A DNA stretch of 36,678 bases from Pseudomonadales bacterium (GCA_016779425.1 JADHNQ010000004.1:1-36678), one strand, 5' to 3'; counted from the stretch's first letter, positions 10,236 through 21,629 are shown. Numbers and translations: made by a program. Notes: generated from the letters alone by a model not told the origin.

Positions 10236-10883
10236 TCAGTCTCGCAGGAAGAGCTTACTGGTTACCCTCGCATGCGCATTTTGCGCAAATATCAGAGCGC
10301 CTGTCTCTAGATCCAAATCAAAACCCTCGCTCGATGTAGTAAATCGTTCGTGCTCTAAAAACACCGGCATATCGGTTTGTGCACGTTGCTCGGTTGGAAA
10401 AATATGCAGCTGGCTGGTCGAAAGCATCATTTGTTTCTTAGCCGTGTCACTTTGGCGCAGGATTTGGACGTGCCCTTGAAGCGTCATTTGATTGTATTGG
10501 TCGGCCACCTCGAGCGTATCGCGTCTGCGGCTAATCACCCCGCGATCGGCGCGCAGAACCCATGGATACTTTTCCTGTGAAGCCATTCGAACGATAGGAT
10601 TCGCGGCTTTCATGAGTTGCTGCGAAGGATATTGTTCTAGCTGCTTTGCACTTACATCGTAGTCCAGTTTTCCCTGGTCGGAAAAAACCTGCCAAGTGAC
10701 ACCTGTCGCCGTGCTCGAGGGTTGTAGCGTCGACACCAAGTCGCGATTGTCTGGGTCCGGTCTGGGATCATCGCCTTCAATCGTTAGGGTCAGTGCTGTG
10801 ACCAGAGCCAGCACGCTAAGACCGGCCAGACGGACGCTGGATAGCCAAGGATGGCGCGATCGGTTTGCAGTGTTTGAAGACAT
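10236..10883 (-). CDS. lptC: LPS export protein LptC
   Basis: Between kdsC and lptA; single N-terminal TM segment then LptC-like domain (YDVSAKQLEQYPSQQLMKAANPIVRM). Start chosen at M32 of the 10236..10976 ORF. A GTG start at 10976 overlapping the kdsC stop is also possible. Confidence 0.85.
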   Translation of the reverse strand: MSSNTANRSRHPWLSSVRLAGLSVLALVTALTLTIEGDDPRPDPDNRDLVSTLQPSSTATGVTWQVFSDQGKLDYDVSAKQLEQYPSQQLMKAANPIVRMASQEKYPWVLRADRGVISRRRDTLEVADQYNQMTLQGHVQILRQSDTAKKQMMLSTSQLHIFPTEQRAQTDMPVFLEHERFTTSSEGFDLDLETGALIFAQNAHARVTSKLFLRD

Positions 10884-10972
10884 GAGAAGCAGCCTACCAG
10901 CATTATTAGATGCAGGGACGATAAGCCTTCTTGCGCGGCAGGCGACCCACCGAGATATTGCAATGTGTGCTC

Positions 10973-11497
10973 TCACGCATGGGGCCAGCGATCCTTGGCT
11001 CGTAAGATCAGCTCTGCCAGCTCAACAATCACACCAGCACCTCCGGGTCTTTGAGTCACGAATTGCGCCCGACCCAAAACGGTTGGGTGGGCGTTCGCCA
11101 CCGTGGCAGCAAGGGATACAGCACCGTGATCGAAAAGTTGCAAATCCTGCAGGTCATCGCCAATGGCGCACAAATCTGCGGCGGGGAACCCGTTTTCTAT
11201 CATCTGATCAAGGGCAGATGCCTTGCTGTCGACACCCTGCTGCACAAAGGTAATGCTAAGTTCCTTTGCTCTTCGTTCCACGATGTTGGATTGGCGGCCC
11301 GTGATAATTGCGATTGCAATGCCTTGGCTTGCTAGCAGTTTAAGGCTACCACCATCCTGAACGTGGAAGCTCTTGAGTTCACTTCCATCCGAGGCGTAGG
11401 TGATTTTTCCGTCGGTAAGCACGCCATCGACGTCGAGTACAATACCCTCTATCGAGCGTGCAAGAGCATAAAGCGGCTCAAGGTTGGTATCAGTCAT
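10973..11497 (-). CDS. kdsC: 3-deoxy-D-manno-octulosonate 8-phosphate phosphatase KdsC
   Basis: 174 aa HAD phosphatase: LDVDGVLTDGKITY, ITGRQSNIVERRAKELSI, CAIGDDLQDL. Confidence 0.96.
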   Translation of the reverse strand: MTDTNLEPLYALARSIEGIVLDVDGVLTDGKITYASDGSELKSFHVQDGGSLKLLASQGIAIAIITGRQSNIVERRAKELSITFVQQGVDSKASALDQMIENGFPAADLCAIGDDLQDLQLFDHGAVSLAATVANAHPTVLGRAQFVTQRPGGAGVIVELAELILRAKDRWPHA

Positions 11498-11506
11498 TGA
11501 GGTAAT

Positions 11507-12466
11507 TCACGCTTGTTGGATGAGCAACAGATTGTAGCCAATCCATGCAAGCAACATGACAAGACCTTCGAAACGTGTAATGACGGCGCGGGAGTTCATG
11601 CCGTAGGCGAACAGCGCCAACATTAGCGTCAGCGCCAGCATCATACCGCTGTCGCGCCACAGGGCGGAAAAGTCGAGGCCAGTTGTGCTAATCAAGGCTG
11701 GAACAGCCAGCACTGCGAGAATGTTGAGGATGTTTGATCCAACGATGTTGCCAATAGCGATATCGGGTTGCCCCTTCATCGCCGCACCAACAGTGGCCGC
11801 TAGCTCTGGCAAACTGGTGCCTATGGCAACAATAGTCAGTCCAATAATCATGCTGCTAATGCCAAGGTCCAAAGCTATCTGTGTCGCGGCATAGACCAGT
11901 AGTTGGGCCGAGGCGAGTAATGCGGCCAATCCGGCGAATAGCCAAAATAAGGCGCTGCTTTGCTTCATTTCTGGCAGTTCTTCGAGTTCGCTCGCTAAGG
12001 CACTTTCCGCGGGGTCTGAGTCCCTTTCAGATCGCAGCAACTGCCAAAGGATATAGGCTAAGCCCGCGAGCAAGAACACGCCATCAGTGAAGCTCAATTC
12101 ACGATCGAAGATCAGCACGATGGCAAGTACGGTTGCTCCTAGCAACCAAGGCAGTTCTCGGCGCAGTACATTTTGTGAAAAAGGCAGGGGTGCCACGATC
12201 GCGGTGATACCAAGTACCAGTCCGATATTGGCGATATTAGACCCGATGGCGTTGCCGATAGCTAAGATCGCATTGCCCTCTAGCGCCGCGATTAACGCCA
12301 CGACAATCTCCGGAGCCGATGTGCCCAGCGAAACTACGGTCAGGCCAATGACGATGTTAGAGACGCCAACGTTCGTGGCCGTCGCAGCGGCCCCCGACAG
12401 GAAGCGGTCGGCGCTCCAGATCAGTACGGCAAAGCCAACAATCATTAACAATAAGTTGACCCACAT
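11507..12466 (-). CDS. Calcium/sodium:proton antiporter, CaxA/YrbG family
   Basis: Two copies of the exchanger motif (VSLGTSAPEIVVALIAAL and VAIGTSLPELAATVGAAM). Probable start MWVNLLLMIVGFAVLIWSADRFL at 12466. Confidence 0.92.
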   Translation of the reverse strand: MWVNLLLMIVGFAVLIWSADRFLSGAAATATNVGVSNIVIGLTVVSLGTSAPEIVVALIAALEGNAILAIGNAIGSNIANIGLVLGITAIVAPLPFSQNVLRRELPWLLGATVLAIVLIFDRELSFTDGVFLLAGLAYILWQLLRSERDSDPAESALASELEELPEMKQSSALFWLFAGLAALLASAQLLVYAATQIALDLGISSMIIGLTIVAIGTSLPELAATVGAAMKGQPDIAIGNIVGSNILNILAVLAVPALISTTGLDFSALWRDSGMMLALTLMLALFAYGMNSRAVITRFEGLVMLLAWIGYNLLLIQQA

Positions 12467-12860
12467 GGGGAGGTGTCCTTCGTTGCTGGGCTCAGGCCTA
12501 TATGTGTCTTCAGCGATAATAAGTGAATTGTTGGTATGTCCGGGCGCGCCATCCAATACCACTCGCTGACAGGAATTCTGCCGACTTAAGAACTTTCTTA
12601 AATCTGGAACGTGCCGACTGCGATTTTCGACGGGCCACTTTAGTCCTATCGTAAGCGCACGCCAAGATGGCTTGCGCTAAAGATCTGACGCGGTCCTTGG
12701 TGGCCACGAAAAATGATGCGTAAAAAAAGGAACCCATCGCCGCGGATTTTGCATCATTGCTCCGCAATGCTCGATGTCGTAGCAACGGTTATTGCGTAAG
12801 ATAGCTCCCCCACAGTCGGCACGAACGAAGTGCCAAGTAAGCGATGATGGAAAATGCTGT

Positions 12861-14344
<1,484 letters not shown>

Positions 14345-14371
14345 ACCTCCCCTAAGCAAGTTGATTTACAC

Positions 14372-15022
14372 ATGGGATTAGTAATTGCCGTAAATAAAGG
14401 GCGCATCTTTGAAGAGTGCATGCCGCTTCTCGCGGCGTGTGAGATACAGCCTAGTGATGACCCCAAATCATCCCGAAAACTAATTTTTCGGAGTTTGACT
14501 GGCGATCATACGATTATTGTTGCTCGTTCAGCTGATGTGCCGACCTACGTTGAGAATGGCGTCGCGGATGTTGGCATTACAGGTAAGGACACGATCCTTG
14601 AGTACGGCGGCGAAATGACCTTTTACGAGCGCCTAGATCTCAAAATCGGCGCTTGCCGCATGATGACCGCGGGTCCAGTAGGTGTCCCTGAGCCAGCGCA
14701 GGGCGTTCGCGTGGCTTCCAAATTTGTGAACATTGCTCGCCAGTATTATCAAAACCAGTCTAAGCAGGTTTCCTTGATCAAACTGGCTGGGGCGCTTGAA
14801 ATCGCCCCCTTGCTGGGTCTGGCGGATTGTATTGTGGACATCGTAGACACCGGCAACACGCTGAAAGCCAACGGGCTTGAGGCGCGAGAAACCATCTGTG
14901 AAATCAGTACGCGCCTCATCGTCAATCGCGCATCGATGAAAACGAAGTTCGACTTGGTGCAGAACTTGATTCAACACCTTGAAGAGGCGGTTGAGCAGCA
15001 TGTCGTTTCGGCGGGGCGATAG
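14372..15022 (+). CDS. hisG: ATP phosphoribosyltransferase, short (HisZ-dependent) form
   Basis: 216 aa; VADVGITGKDTILEYG and DCIVDIVDTGNTLKANGLE motifs; length fits the short HisG_S form. Confidence 0.95.
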   Translation: MGLVIAVNKGRIFEECMPLLAACEIQPSDDPKSSRKLIFRSLTGDHTIIVARSADVPTYVENGVADVGITGKDTILEYGGEMTFYERLDLKIGACRMMTAGPVGVPEPAQGVRVASKFVNIARQYYQNQSKQVSLIKLAGALEIAPLLGLADCIVDIVDTGNTLKANGLEARETICEISTRLIVNRASMKTKFDLVQNLIQHLEEAVEQHVVSAGR

Positions 15023-15023
15023 T

Positions 15024-16325
15024 ATGCGCGAGCTCGACGCGACAACCGCGAATTTTGCTGCGCAACTCGATTCACTGCTCGCTTGGGATTTGAGTGTCGA
15101 CAGTGAAATCGACACTCAGGTCGCCAATATCATTAAACGCGTAAGAACCAAGGGCGATGCCGAACTGCTTACCCTGACTCATCAATTTGATCGAGTCTAT
15201 GCCGCCAATATCGCCGATCTTGAAATTAGGCAGGATGAACTGGCAGACGCCTGGGCTGAGTTAAGTGACAGTGCGCAACAAGCCCTGCAAACTGCGGCGG
15301 ATCGCATACGCCGGTTTCACGAGCGTCAGCGCGAAGACTCATGGTCCTATATTGACGAGCTTGGGTGCGAGTTAGGTCAGAAAATCCAACCACTAGATCG
15401 AGTAGGGGTCTACGTGCCAGGCGGACGCGCAGCCTATCCCTCCAGCGTCTTGATGACACTGATCCCGGCAAAGGTTGCGGGAGTCAAAGAGATCATTGTT
15501 GTATCACCTACCCCCGGAGGTGAGCGCAACACCATGGTGCTGGCTGCACTGCATCTTGCGGGAGCTGACAGAGTATTTGCCGTTGGCGGCGCCCAGGCAG
15601 TGGCCGCGCTGGCATACGGCACAGAATGCGTGCCGCGGGTAGATAAGATCGTAGGCCCCGGCAACGCCTACGTCGCAGCCGCAAAGAAGCAGGTATTTGG
15701 TCAGGTAGGCATCGACATGATCGCCGGCCCAAGCGAAGTGCTGGTGATCGCCGATGGCACCACGGATGTGGAATGGGCTGTACTAGACCTTTTCTCTCAA
15801 GCCGAGCATGACGTATCCGCTCAGGCCATTTTACTCAGCACCGACCGAACTTTTTTGGCGCAAGCGAAGGACCGCATAACCCAGCTGCTGCCGCAAATGG
15901 ATCGCGCGGAGATAATCGACAAATCTTTGCAAGACCGTGGGGCCTTGATTTATTGCGAAGAGCAGAAGCAAGCACTCGAAGTTGCCAATCGAATTGCGGC
16001 AGAGCATTTGGAGCTTGCAGTGGCCGACCCGACATCATGGGTAAGCGGTTTACGCCATGCCGGCGCAATTTTCCTGGGTCCTCATACCGGCGAGACCTTC
16101 GGAGACTACATAGCGGGTCCTTCGCATGTCTTGCCAACCTTTGGTACTGCACGCTTTGCCTCACCGCTGGGGGTGTATGATTTTCAAAAACGTAGTTCGA
16201 TCGTTGGTATTTCTCGCGAAGCCGCCCAGGCCCTGTCTGCGCCAACAGACCTGCTTGCTAGGTCTGAAGGTCTAGGGGCGCATGCCTTAGCCGCACGCGT
16301 GCGGGGTAAAAATCCCCGAAAATGA
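15024..16325 (+). CDS. hisD: Histidinol dehydrogenase
   Basis: LDRVGVYVPGGRAAYPSSVLMTLIPAKVAGV, GPGNAYVAAAKKQVFG, AGPSEVLVIAD. ATG at 15024 (MRELDATTANF) preferred over the longer ORF start at 14979. Confidence 0.97.
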   Translation: MRELDATTANFAAQLDSLLAWDLSVDSEIDTQVANIIKRVRTKGDAELLTLTHQFDRVYAANIADLEIRQDELADAWAELSDSAQQALQTAADRIRRFHERQREDSWSYIDELGCELGQKIQPLDRVGVYVPGGRAAYPSSVLMTLIPAKVAGVKEIIVVSPTPGGERNTMVLAALHLAGADRVFAVGGAQAVAALAYGTECVPRVDKIVGPGNAYVAAAKKQVFGQVGIDMIAGPSEVLVIADGTTDVEWAVLDLFSQAEHDVSAQAILLSTDRTFLAQAKDRITQLLPQMDRAEIIDKSLQDRGALIYCEEQKQALEVANRIAAEHLELAVADPTSWVSGLRHAGAIFLGPHTGETFGDYIAGPSHVLPTFGTARFASPLGVYDFQKRSSIVGISREAAQALSAPTDLLARSEGLGAHALAARVRGKNPRK

Positions 16326-17473
16326 AGGACGGTGGTGATGCAGAATTGAACCGTCAAGATGAGGTTCTCTCACCAGCGCAAATGTATGCCCGCGCACTAG
16401 ACTCGGGTGAGGTCCTAGCAGACCCAGCACAGCAGCGAGTCATAGAGCTGCTGCAGACTCGTTATGTTCAGTTGATGCAGAACCCCCCTCAAAGACCAAG
16501 CACACTTCGCCGCTTGCTAGCTGGGTTCAACATGGGGGGTGCGCAGTCGCGAACAACTGCTCAAGGACTTTATTTGTGGGGGGGAGTGGGCCGCGGCAAA
16601 ACCATGATGATGGACATGTTTTGCAGCGCTCTGCCGGCCCAGCGTAGGCAGCGAATGCACTTTCACCGCTTTATGCGTCGAGTCCACGACGCGCTGGGTC
16701 GCTACTCTGGCCGAGCGAACCCTCTGCTCAGCGTTGCAGATGAAATTGCCGGCGCAGGTGATGTGCTTTGTTTTGATGAGTTTTTTGTGTCGGATATCGG
16801 CGACGCCATGATCCTGGGCGAGGTAATGACGGCACTTTTCCAGCGCGGTGTGACCCTTGTTGCCACGTCAAATGTTGAGCCTTCAAGGCTGTACGAGAAC
16901 GGGCTACAACGCTCGCGTTTTTTGCCAGCCATTAATGAAATCTACAGGCACTGCGAGGTGCACTACATCGACGCCGGTCAAGATTTTCGGCTGCGTGCGC
17001 TGCAGCAAGCCAAGCTCTATCACTTTCCTTTAAGCGAGCAAGCCCAGCAGAGCATGCAGGAAAGTTTCGCCGCGCTGGCGGCTGAAGAAGCGAAGTCCGA
17101 TGTAAGTTTGAGTATCGAGAATCGTCCCATCAGGGCGCACAAAGTGGCGGGTGATGTCGTTTGGTTCGACTTCGTCAATATCTGCGAGGGCCCGCGCAGC
17201 CAAAATGATTACATCGAGCTGGCAACGCTGTTTACCACAGTGCTGATCAGCAACGTGCCGGTACTGGACACCACAAGAGAGGATGCTGCGCGCCGCTTCA
17301 TAAGTCTGGTGGACGAGTTTTATGATCGTCGAGTCAAACTCATTCTCTCTGCCGATGAAGGCATCGCCAATCTTTATCAGGGGCAACGGCTTAATTTTGA
17401 GTTTCAGCGCACTCAGAGTCGGCTGTTGGAAATGCAGTCGGAGTCCTATCTCGGTGAGCCCCATGTATCGTGA
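16322..17473 (+). CDS. zapE: Cell division protein ZapE (AFG1-like ATPase)
   Basis: 383 aa; LYLWGGVGRGKTMMMDMF Walker A, LCFDEFFVSDIGDAMIL Walker B. Confidence 0.95.
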   Translation: MKDGGDAELNRQDEVLSPAQMYARALDSGEVLADPAQQRVIELLQTRYVQLMQNPPQRPSTLRRLLAGFNMGGAQSRTTAQGLYLWGGVGRGKTMMMDMFCSALPAQRRQRMHFHRFMRRVHDALGRYSGRANPLLSVADEIAGAGDVLCFDEFFVSDIGDAMILGEVMTALFQRGVTLVATSNVEPSRLYENGLQRSRFLPAINEIYRHCEVHYIDAGQDFRLRALQQAKLYHFPLSEQAQQSMQESFAALAAEEAKSDVSLSIENRPIRAHKVAGDVVWFDFVNICEGPRSQNDYIELATLFTTVLISNVPVLDTTREDAARRFISLVDEFYDRRVKLILSADEGIANLYQGQRLNFEFQRTQSRLLEMQSESYLGEPHVS

Positions 17474-17513
17474 CCGGCTGCCTCCCAAGCATCGCCTTGA
17501 ACCCATTGAGATG

Positions 17514-17542
17514 TTGTAAAGCATCGGGTGCTCTACTATTAT
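17514..17542 (+). promoter_or_regulatory. Candidate sigma-70 promoter for rplM-rpsI
   Basis: TTGTAA (17514-17519), 17-nt spacer, TATTAT (17537-17542) in the zapE-rplM gap. Confidence 0.5.
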
Positions 17543-17723
17543 TCGCGCCCCTTTTGAGGCTCACCGATGATCTCAAAGGCAATACGGTCATAAATTGAGG
17601 TTCTTTGAGCTCACATAAGAGCGCACTCATTCGGCGCTCGATGGTTGAGTAACTTTGGGACAGCGGGCGCGACACGCGAAAAGCGTCGAGCGGGCAAGAC
17701 CGCCAGCAAAACAGAGGCAGAAA

Positions 17724-18152
17724 ATGAAAACGGTAAGTATGCGAGAGCAGGACGTCGTCCGGTCGTGGTGGATTATCGATGCGCAGGATAAGACGCTTGG
17801 TCGAATAGCTACTGAGGTAGCTAGCCGTTTGCGCGGAAAACATAAGCCAGAATTCACGCCTCATGTAGACACCGGGGACTACATTGTGATCGTGAACGCT
17901 GAAAAAGTGCGGGTTACTGGTAACAAAGAGCAGGGCAAGATGTACTGGCGTCATACCGGGTATCCCGGTGGTATCCGAAGCACTTCGGTGGAAAAAATGC
18001 GCGCTGAACATCCAGAGCGAATGCTAGAGATTGCGGTCAAGGGCATGTTGCCGAAAAACCCCTTGGGGCGAGCAATGTTTCGAAAACTAAAGGTATATTC
18101 TGGGCCAGATCACCCGCACGCAGCGCAGCAACCCCAGGTCTTGGAGCTATAA
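17724..18152 (+). CDS. rplM: 50S ribosomal protein L13
   Basis: [61 protein letters not shown]; start at M24 of the supplied ORF (ATG 17724). Confidence 0.98.
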   Translation: MKTVSMREQDVVRSWWIIDAQDKTLGRIATEVASRLRGKHKPEFTPHVDTGDYIVIVNAEKVRVTGNKEQGKMYWRHTGYPGGIRSTSVEKMRAEHPERMLEIAVKGMLPKNPLGRAMFRKLKVYSGPDHPHAAQQPQVLEL

Positions 18153-18542
18153 ATGACGGATTACGATTACGGAACGGGGCGACGCAAGACAGCGGCTGCA
18201 CGTGTATTTATTTCAGGCGGCACGGGTCGAATTTTGGTCAACTCACGTCCCCTTGACGAATTTTTTGGTCGCGAGACTTCTCGGATGGTAGTGCGCCAGC
18301 CTCTTGAGGCCGCGAATCTTGTTGATAAGCTCGACTTGAAGATCACGGTTCGCGGCGGAGGTAGCTCTGGTCAGGCGGGGGCTATTCGCCACGGTATCGC
18401 GCGGGCACTGGTCGAATATGACGAGAGTCTTCGCCAGCCGATGCGTGCAGCTGGCTTTTTGACGCGAGACGCAAGAGCCGTTGAACGTAAGAAAGTGGGA
18501 TTACGCAAGGCTCGCAAACGTCCACAATTCTCGAAGCGTTAA
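18153..18542 (+). CDS. rpsI: 30S ribosomal protein S9
   Basis: 129 aa; [20 protein letters not shown] and C-terminal [17 protein letters not shown]. Confidence 0.98.
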   Translation: MTDYDYGTGRRKTAAARVFISGGTGRILVNSRPLDEFFGRETSRMVVRQPLEAANLVDKLDLKITVRGGGSSGQAGAIRHGIARALVEYDESLRQPMRAAGFLTRDARAVERKKVGLRKARKRPQFSKR

Positions 18543-18925
18543 AGCACGAATTGCCGTCGCAAAATGGGTGGATGGCTGTCCGAGACGGATCCACCTGTGG
18601 TAATCTTCGCGCCGAGTGATCTGACCGTTCGAGAGGGATCGGTTGGGTCAAGAGAGGACGCCATAAAACATTGATGTTTGGTGGTGAAAACCTCACAGGT
18701 TTTGGGTGGCTCAAATACGAGCACCCCTGACAAAGAGTTTGCAAAAAGCTTTATTGACAGACGATTAGACCGCTGCGCCGAGGCAATGAAATCTTGGCGG
18801 ACAGGGGGTGCGCTGCATGGCGTGGCGACTCACCAAGCCAGCAGACTTAGGCATCGGCGGTGGTAAAGCCAAAGACCTGATTAGAGCCACTATTTTTACA
18901 ACACATTCACAGGGAGCCTAGTGTC

Positions 18926-19537
18926 GTGAGCGAAGGCGCAGTAAATAATACTTCAGGCGAGACCGATCAAGAGAACAGTACCAACAGTCGCCGCTATTTC
19001 TTGATTCAAGCCACCTCAGCGGTTGGCGCCGTGGGCGCAGCTGGCGCAGCATGGCCCTTCATCAAGTATTGGACACCCAGCGCCAAGGCTAGGGCAGCAG
19101 GCGCTCCCGTAAAGATAGATTTTTCCAAACTTTCCCCGGGTGAAATGCTGAGCCCTATCGTCGCTTGGCGAGGAAAACCGATATTTGTGGTCTACCGCGA
19201 CCAGCCTTCGATCGACGCACTTGAGACAGATTCGGGCGGGCTCGCTGATCCAGATTCAACCAATCCAGAACAACAGCCCGATTTTGCCGTTAACCCATGG
19301 CGCTCCGAGCGTCCAGAAATTGGGGTGTATGTGGGTATTTGCACTCATCTTGGTTGCTCGCCCAAGTACGTCGAAACCGATAACTTTGAAAATACCGGCC
19401 AAGGGGGCTTCTTCTGCCCCTGTCACGGGTCAAAGTTCGACCTTGCCGGTCGAGTGGTTGCAGGTGTCCCGGCACCGTACAACTTGGAAGTGCCACCGTA
19501 TCGGTTTGAGTCCGATACAGTCATCGTGATTGGATAA
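18926..19537 (+). CDS. petA: Ubiquinol-cytochrome c reductase Rieske iron-sulfur subunit, GTG start
   Basis: 203 aa; Rieske motifs CTHLGC and CPCHGS; Tat-like N-terminus [19 protein letters not shown]. Confidence 0.97.
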   Translation: MSEGAVNNTSGETDQENSTNSRRYFLIQATSAVGAVGAAGAAWPFIKYWTPSAKARAAGAPVKIDFSKLSPGEMLSPIVAWRGKPIFVVYRDQPSIDALETDSGGLADPDSTNPEQQPDFAVNPWRSERPEIGVYVGICTHLGCSPKYVETDNFENTGQGGFFCPCHGSKFDLAGRVVAGVPAPYNLEVPPYRFESDTVIVIG

Positions 19538-19641
19538 AGGCGTTTAGACGCGGCTCTTGCTGCGATGCGACGCGATATTAATTTTTCATATGCAATTCGG
19601 CCCGTTTAGATAAGGGTCATGACGAAAAAAGGTGTTGCCTA

Positions 19642-20910
19642 ATGGATAAGTCCGAAACACAAAGCACTAACTCAGGCTTAGCAGGTGCGATGGAATGGAT
19701 CGATAAGCGTTTTCCTGCCACGGAAACGTTCGAGTACCATATGTCACGGTACTACGCACCGAAGAACTTTAACTTTTGGTACTACTTCGGCTTTCTAGCC
19801 ATGTTCGTACTGGTAAACCAACTGGTGACCGGCGTTTGGTTGACCATGAACTACGTACCCAGTGGTGATGGAGCTTTTGCCTCAGTTGAGTACATCATGC
19901 GCGATGTCGAGTACGGTTGGTTGATGCGATATCTGCATTCGACTGGCGCGTCTTTCTTCTTTGTGGTCGTTTATCTCCATATGTATCGCGCGCTGCGCTA
20001 TGGGTCCTACCGCGGACCGCGAGAGCTACTGTGGTTGATCGGCATGGCAATTTTCATCGCATTGATGGCAGAGGGATTTTTTGGCTACCTGCTGCCTTGG
20101 GGCAATATGTCGTATTGGGGTGCTCAGGTAATCGTTTCGCTATTCGGCGCCATACCCTACATCGGGCCAGATCTGATGGAATGGATTCGGGGCGACTTCT
20201 TGATGTCAGAAACGACGCTCAACCGCTTTTTTGCGTTGCATGTCGTAGCCTTGCCTCTGGTACTTTGCATCTTGATATTCGTTCACATTGTGGCGCTTCA
20301 CCACGTGGGCTCTAACAACCCTGACGGTATCGAAATTAAGAAAGACAAAGACGAGAACGGCGTGCCGCGAGACGGCATACCCTTCCACCCGTATTACACG
20401 GTGCACGACATCCATGCGATGGTTGTATTCTTATTTATTTTCTGCGCTGTGGTGTTCTTCGCGCCGGAAATGGGCGGCTACTTCCTAGAAAAGCCAAATT
20501 TCGAAATGGCGGATCCGCTGAAGACACCCGATCATATTGCACCCGTTTGGTACTACACGCCCTTCTACGCTATGTTGCGCGCTGCAACCTTCCCGCTATT
20601 TGGATTGTCGGCGAAGTTTTGGGGCTTCGTGGTCATGATTGGTGCGATTGTTATTCCCGCGGCCCTACCTTGGCTTGACCGAAGCCCGGTCAAGTCCATG
20701 CGCTACAAGGGGTCAATCTCTCGAATGATGCTTACGTTGTTCGTCATCAGCTTCTTTATTCTGGGATACCTGGGTACTCAGGCACCATCAAAGGCCGGTA
20801 CGATTGCTGCGCAAGTCTGCACGGCCATCTACTTTGCGTACTTCATTTTGATGCCTTGGTATACCCGGGTAGAGAAAACTCAGCCTGAACCGGAGAGGGT
20901 TACGGTCTAA
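19642..20910 (+). CDS. petB: Ubiquinol-cytochrome c reductase cytochrome b subunit
   Basis: 422 aa; multi-TM protein with RYLHSTGASFFFVVVYLHMYRALRYGSYRGPRELLW and GYLLPWGNMSYWGAQVI. Confidence 0.98.
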   Translation: MDKSETQSTNSGLAGAMEWIDKRFPATETFEYHMSRYYAPKNFNFWYYFGFLAMFVLVNQLVTGVWLTMNYVPSGDGAFASVEYIMRDVEYGWLMRYLHSTGASFFFVVVYLHMYRALRYGSYRGPRELLWLIGMAIFIALMAEGFFGYLLPWGNMSYWGAQVIVSLFGAIPYIGPDLMEWIRGDFLMSETTLNRFFALHVVALPLVLCILIFVHIVALHHVGSNNPDGIEIKKDKDENGVPRDGIPFHPYYTVHDIHAMVVFLFIFCAVVFFAPEMGGYFLEKPNFEMADPLKTPDHIAPVWYYTPFYAMLRAATFPLFGLSAKFWGFVVMIGAIVIPAALPWLDRSPVKSMRYKGSISRMMLTLFVISFFILGYLGTQAPSKAGTIAAQVCTAIYFAYFILMPWYTRVEKTQPEPERVTV

Positions 20911-21629
20911 TGAAAAAAACACTGCTCACGCTATTAGTGACGCTGCCGGTTGCAGCTTGGTCTGCGAGCGCGTCGAACTGGCCCATGGAAGAATTCGAGG
21001 GTGACCTACAGAACCTTCCTAGTCTGCAAAATGGTTTTAAGTTGTATGCCAACTACTGCCTTGGTTGTCATGGGCTTCAATTTCAGCGCTATGAGCGTAC
21101 GGCAGATGATTTGGGTATCCCCCACGATCTCGCAATGAAAAATCTGGTTTTCACTGACCAAAAAATCGGCGACCTGATGACAACGTCGATGCCCAAGGAG
21201 GCAAGCAAGGCGTGGTTCGGCGCTGCGCCGCCTGACCTTACGATGGTCACGCGGGTGCGCGAACCTGACTGGGTATACAATTACCTAAAGACATTCTACG
21301 TCGACGAGAACCGCCCCTTGGGTGTGAACAACAAGGTGTTTGCGAATGTCGGCATGCCCAACGTGTTGTTAGATTTGCAGGGAGTACAACGCGAAGTGTG
21401 CACCGATGGTGTATGCGATCAGCTGGTTCTAGAGGCGGGCACTGGCGCAATGACTGCAGCAGAATTTGACTCCGCCATTTATGACCTAACCAACTTCCTG
21501 TACTACGTCAGCGAACCAGCTCGACTAGAGCGGCAGAGAACGGGTGTCTTCGTCCTACTATTCCTGATTATTTTAGGAAGTTTTACCTACTTGCTAAACC
21601 GCGAGTACTGGAAAGATATCGAGCACTAA
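20910..21629 (+). CDS. petC: Cytochrome c1
   Basis: 239 aa; signal peptide, CLGCH haem motif, C-terminal TM anchor; TAATG overlap with petB. Confidence 0.96.
   Translation: MKKTLLTLLVTLPVAAWSASASNWPMEEFEGDLQNLPSLQNGFKLYANYCLGCHGLQFQRYERTADDLGIPHDLAMKNLVFTDQKIGDLMTTSMPKEASKAWFGAAPPDLTMVTRVREPDWVYNYLKTFYVDENRPLGVNNKVFANVGMPNVLLDLQGVQREVCTDGVCDQLVLEAGTGAMTAAEFDSAIYDLTNFLYYVSEPARLERQRTGVFVLLFLIILGSFTYLLNREYWKDIEH

Noticed and set aside
18678-18866. 62-aa ORF (+) between rpsI and petA
   Set aside because: It runs through the hairpins at 18687-18726, has no clear ribosome-binding site and no recognisable homology; more likely non-coding.
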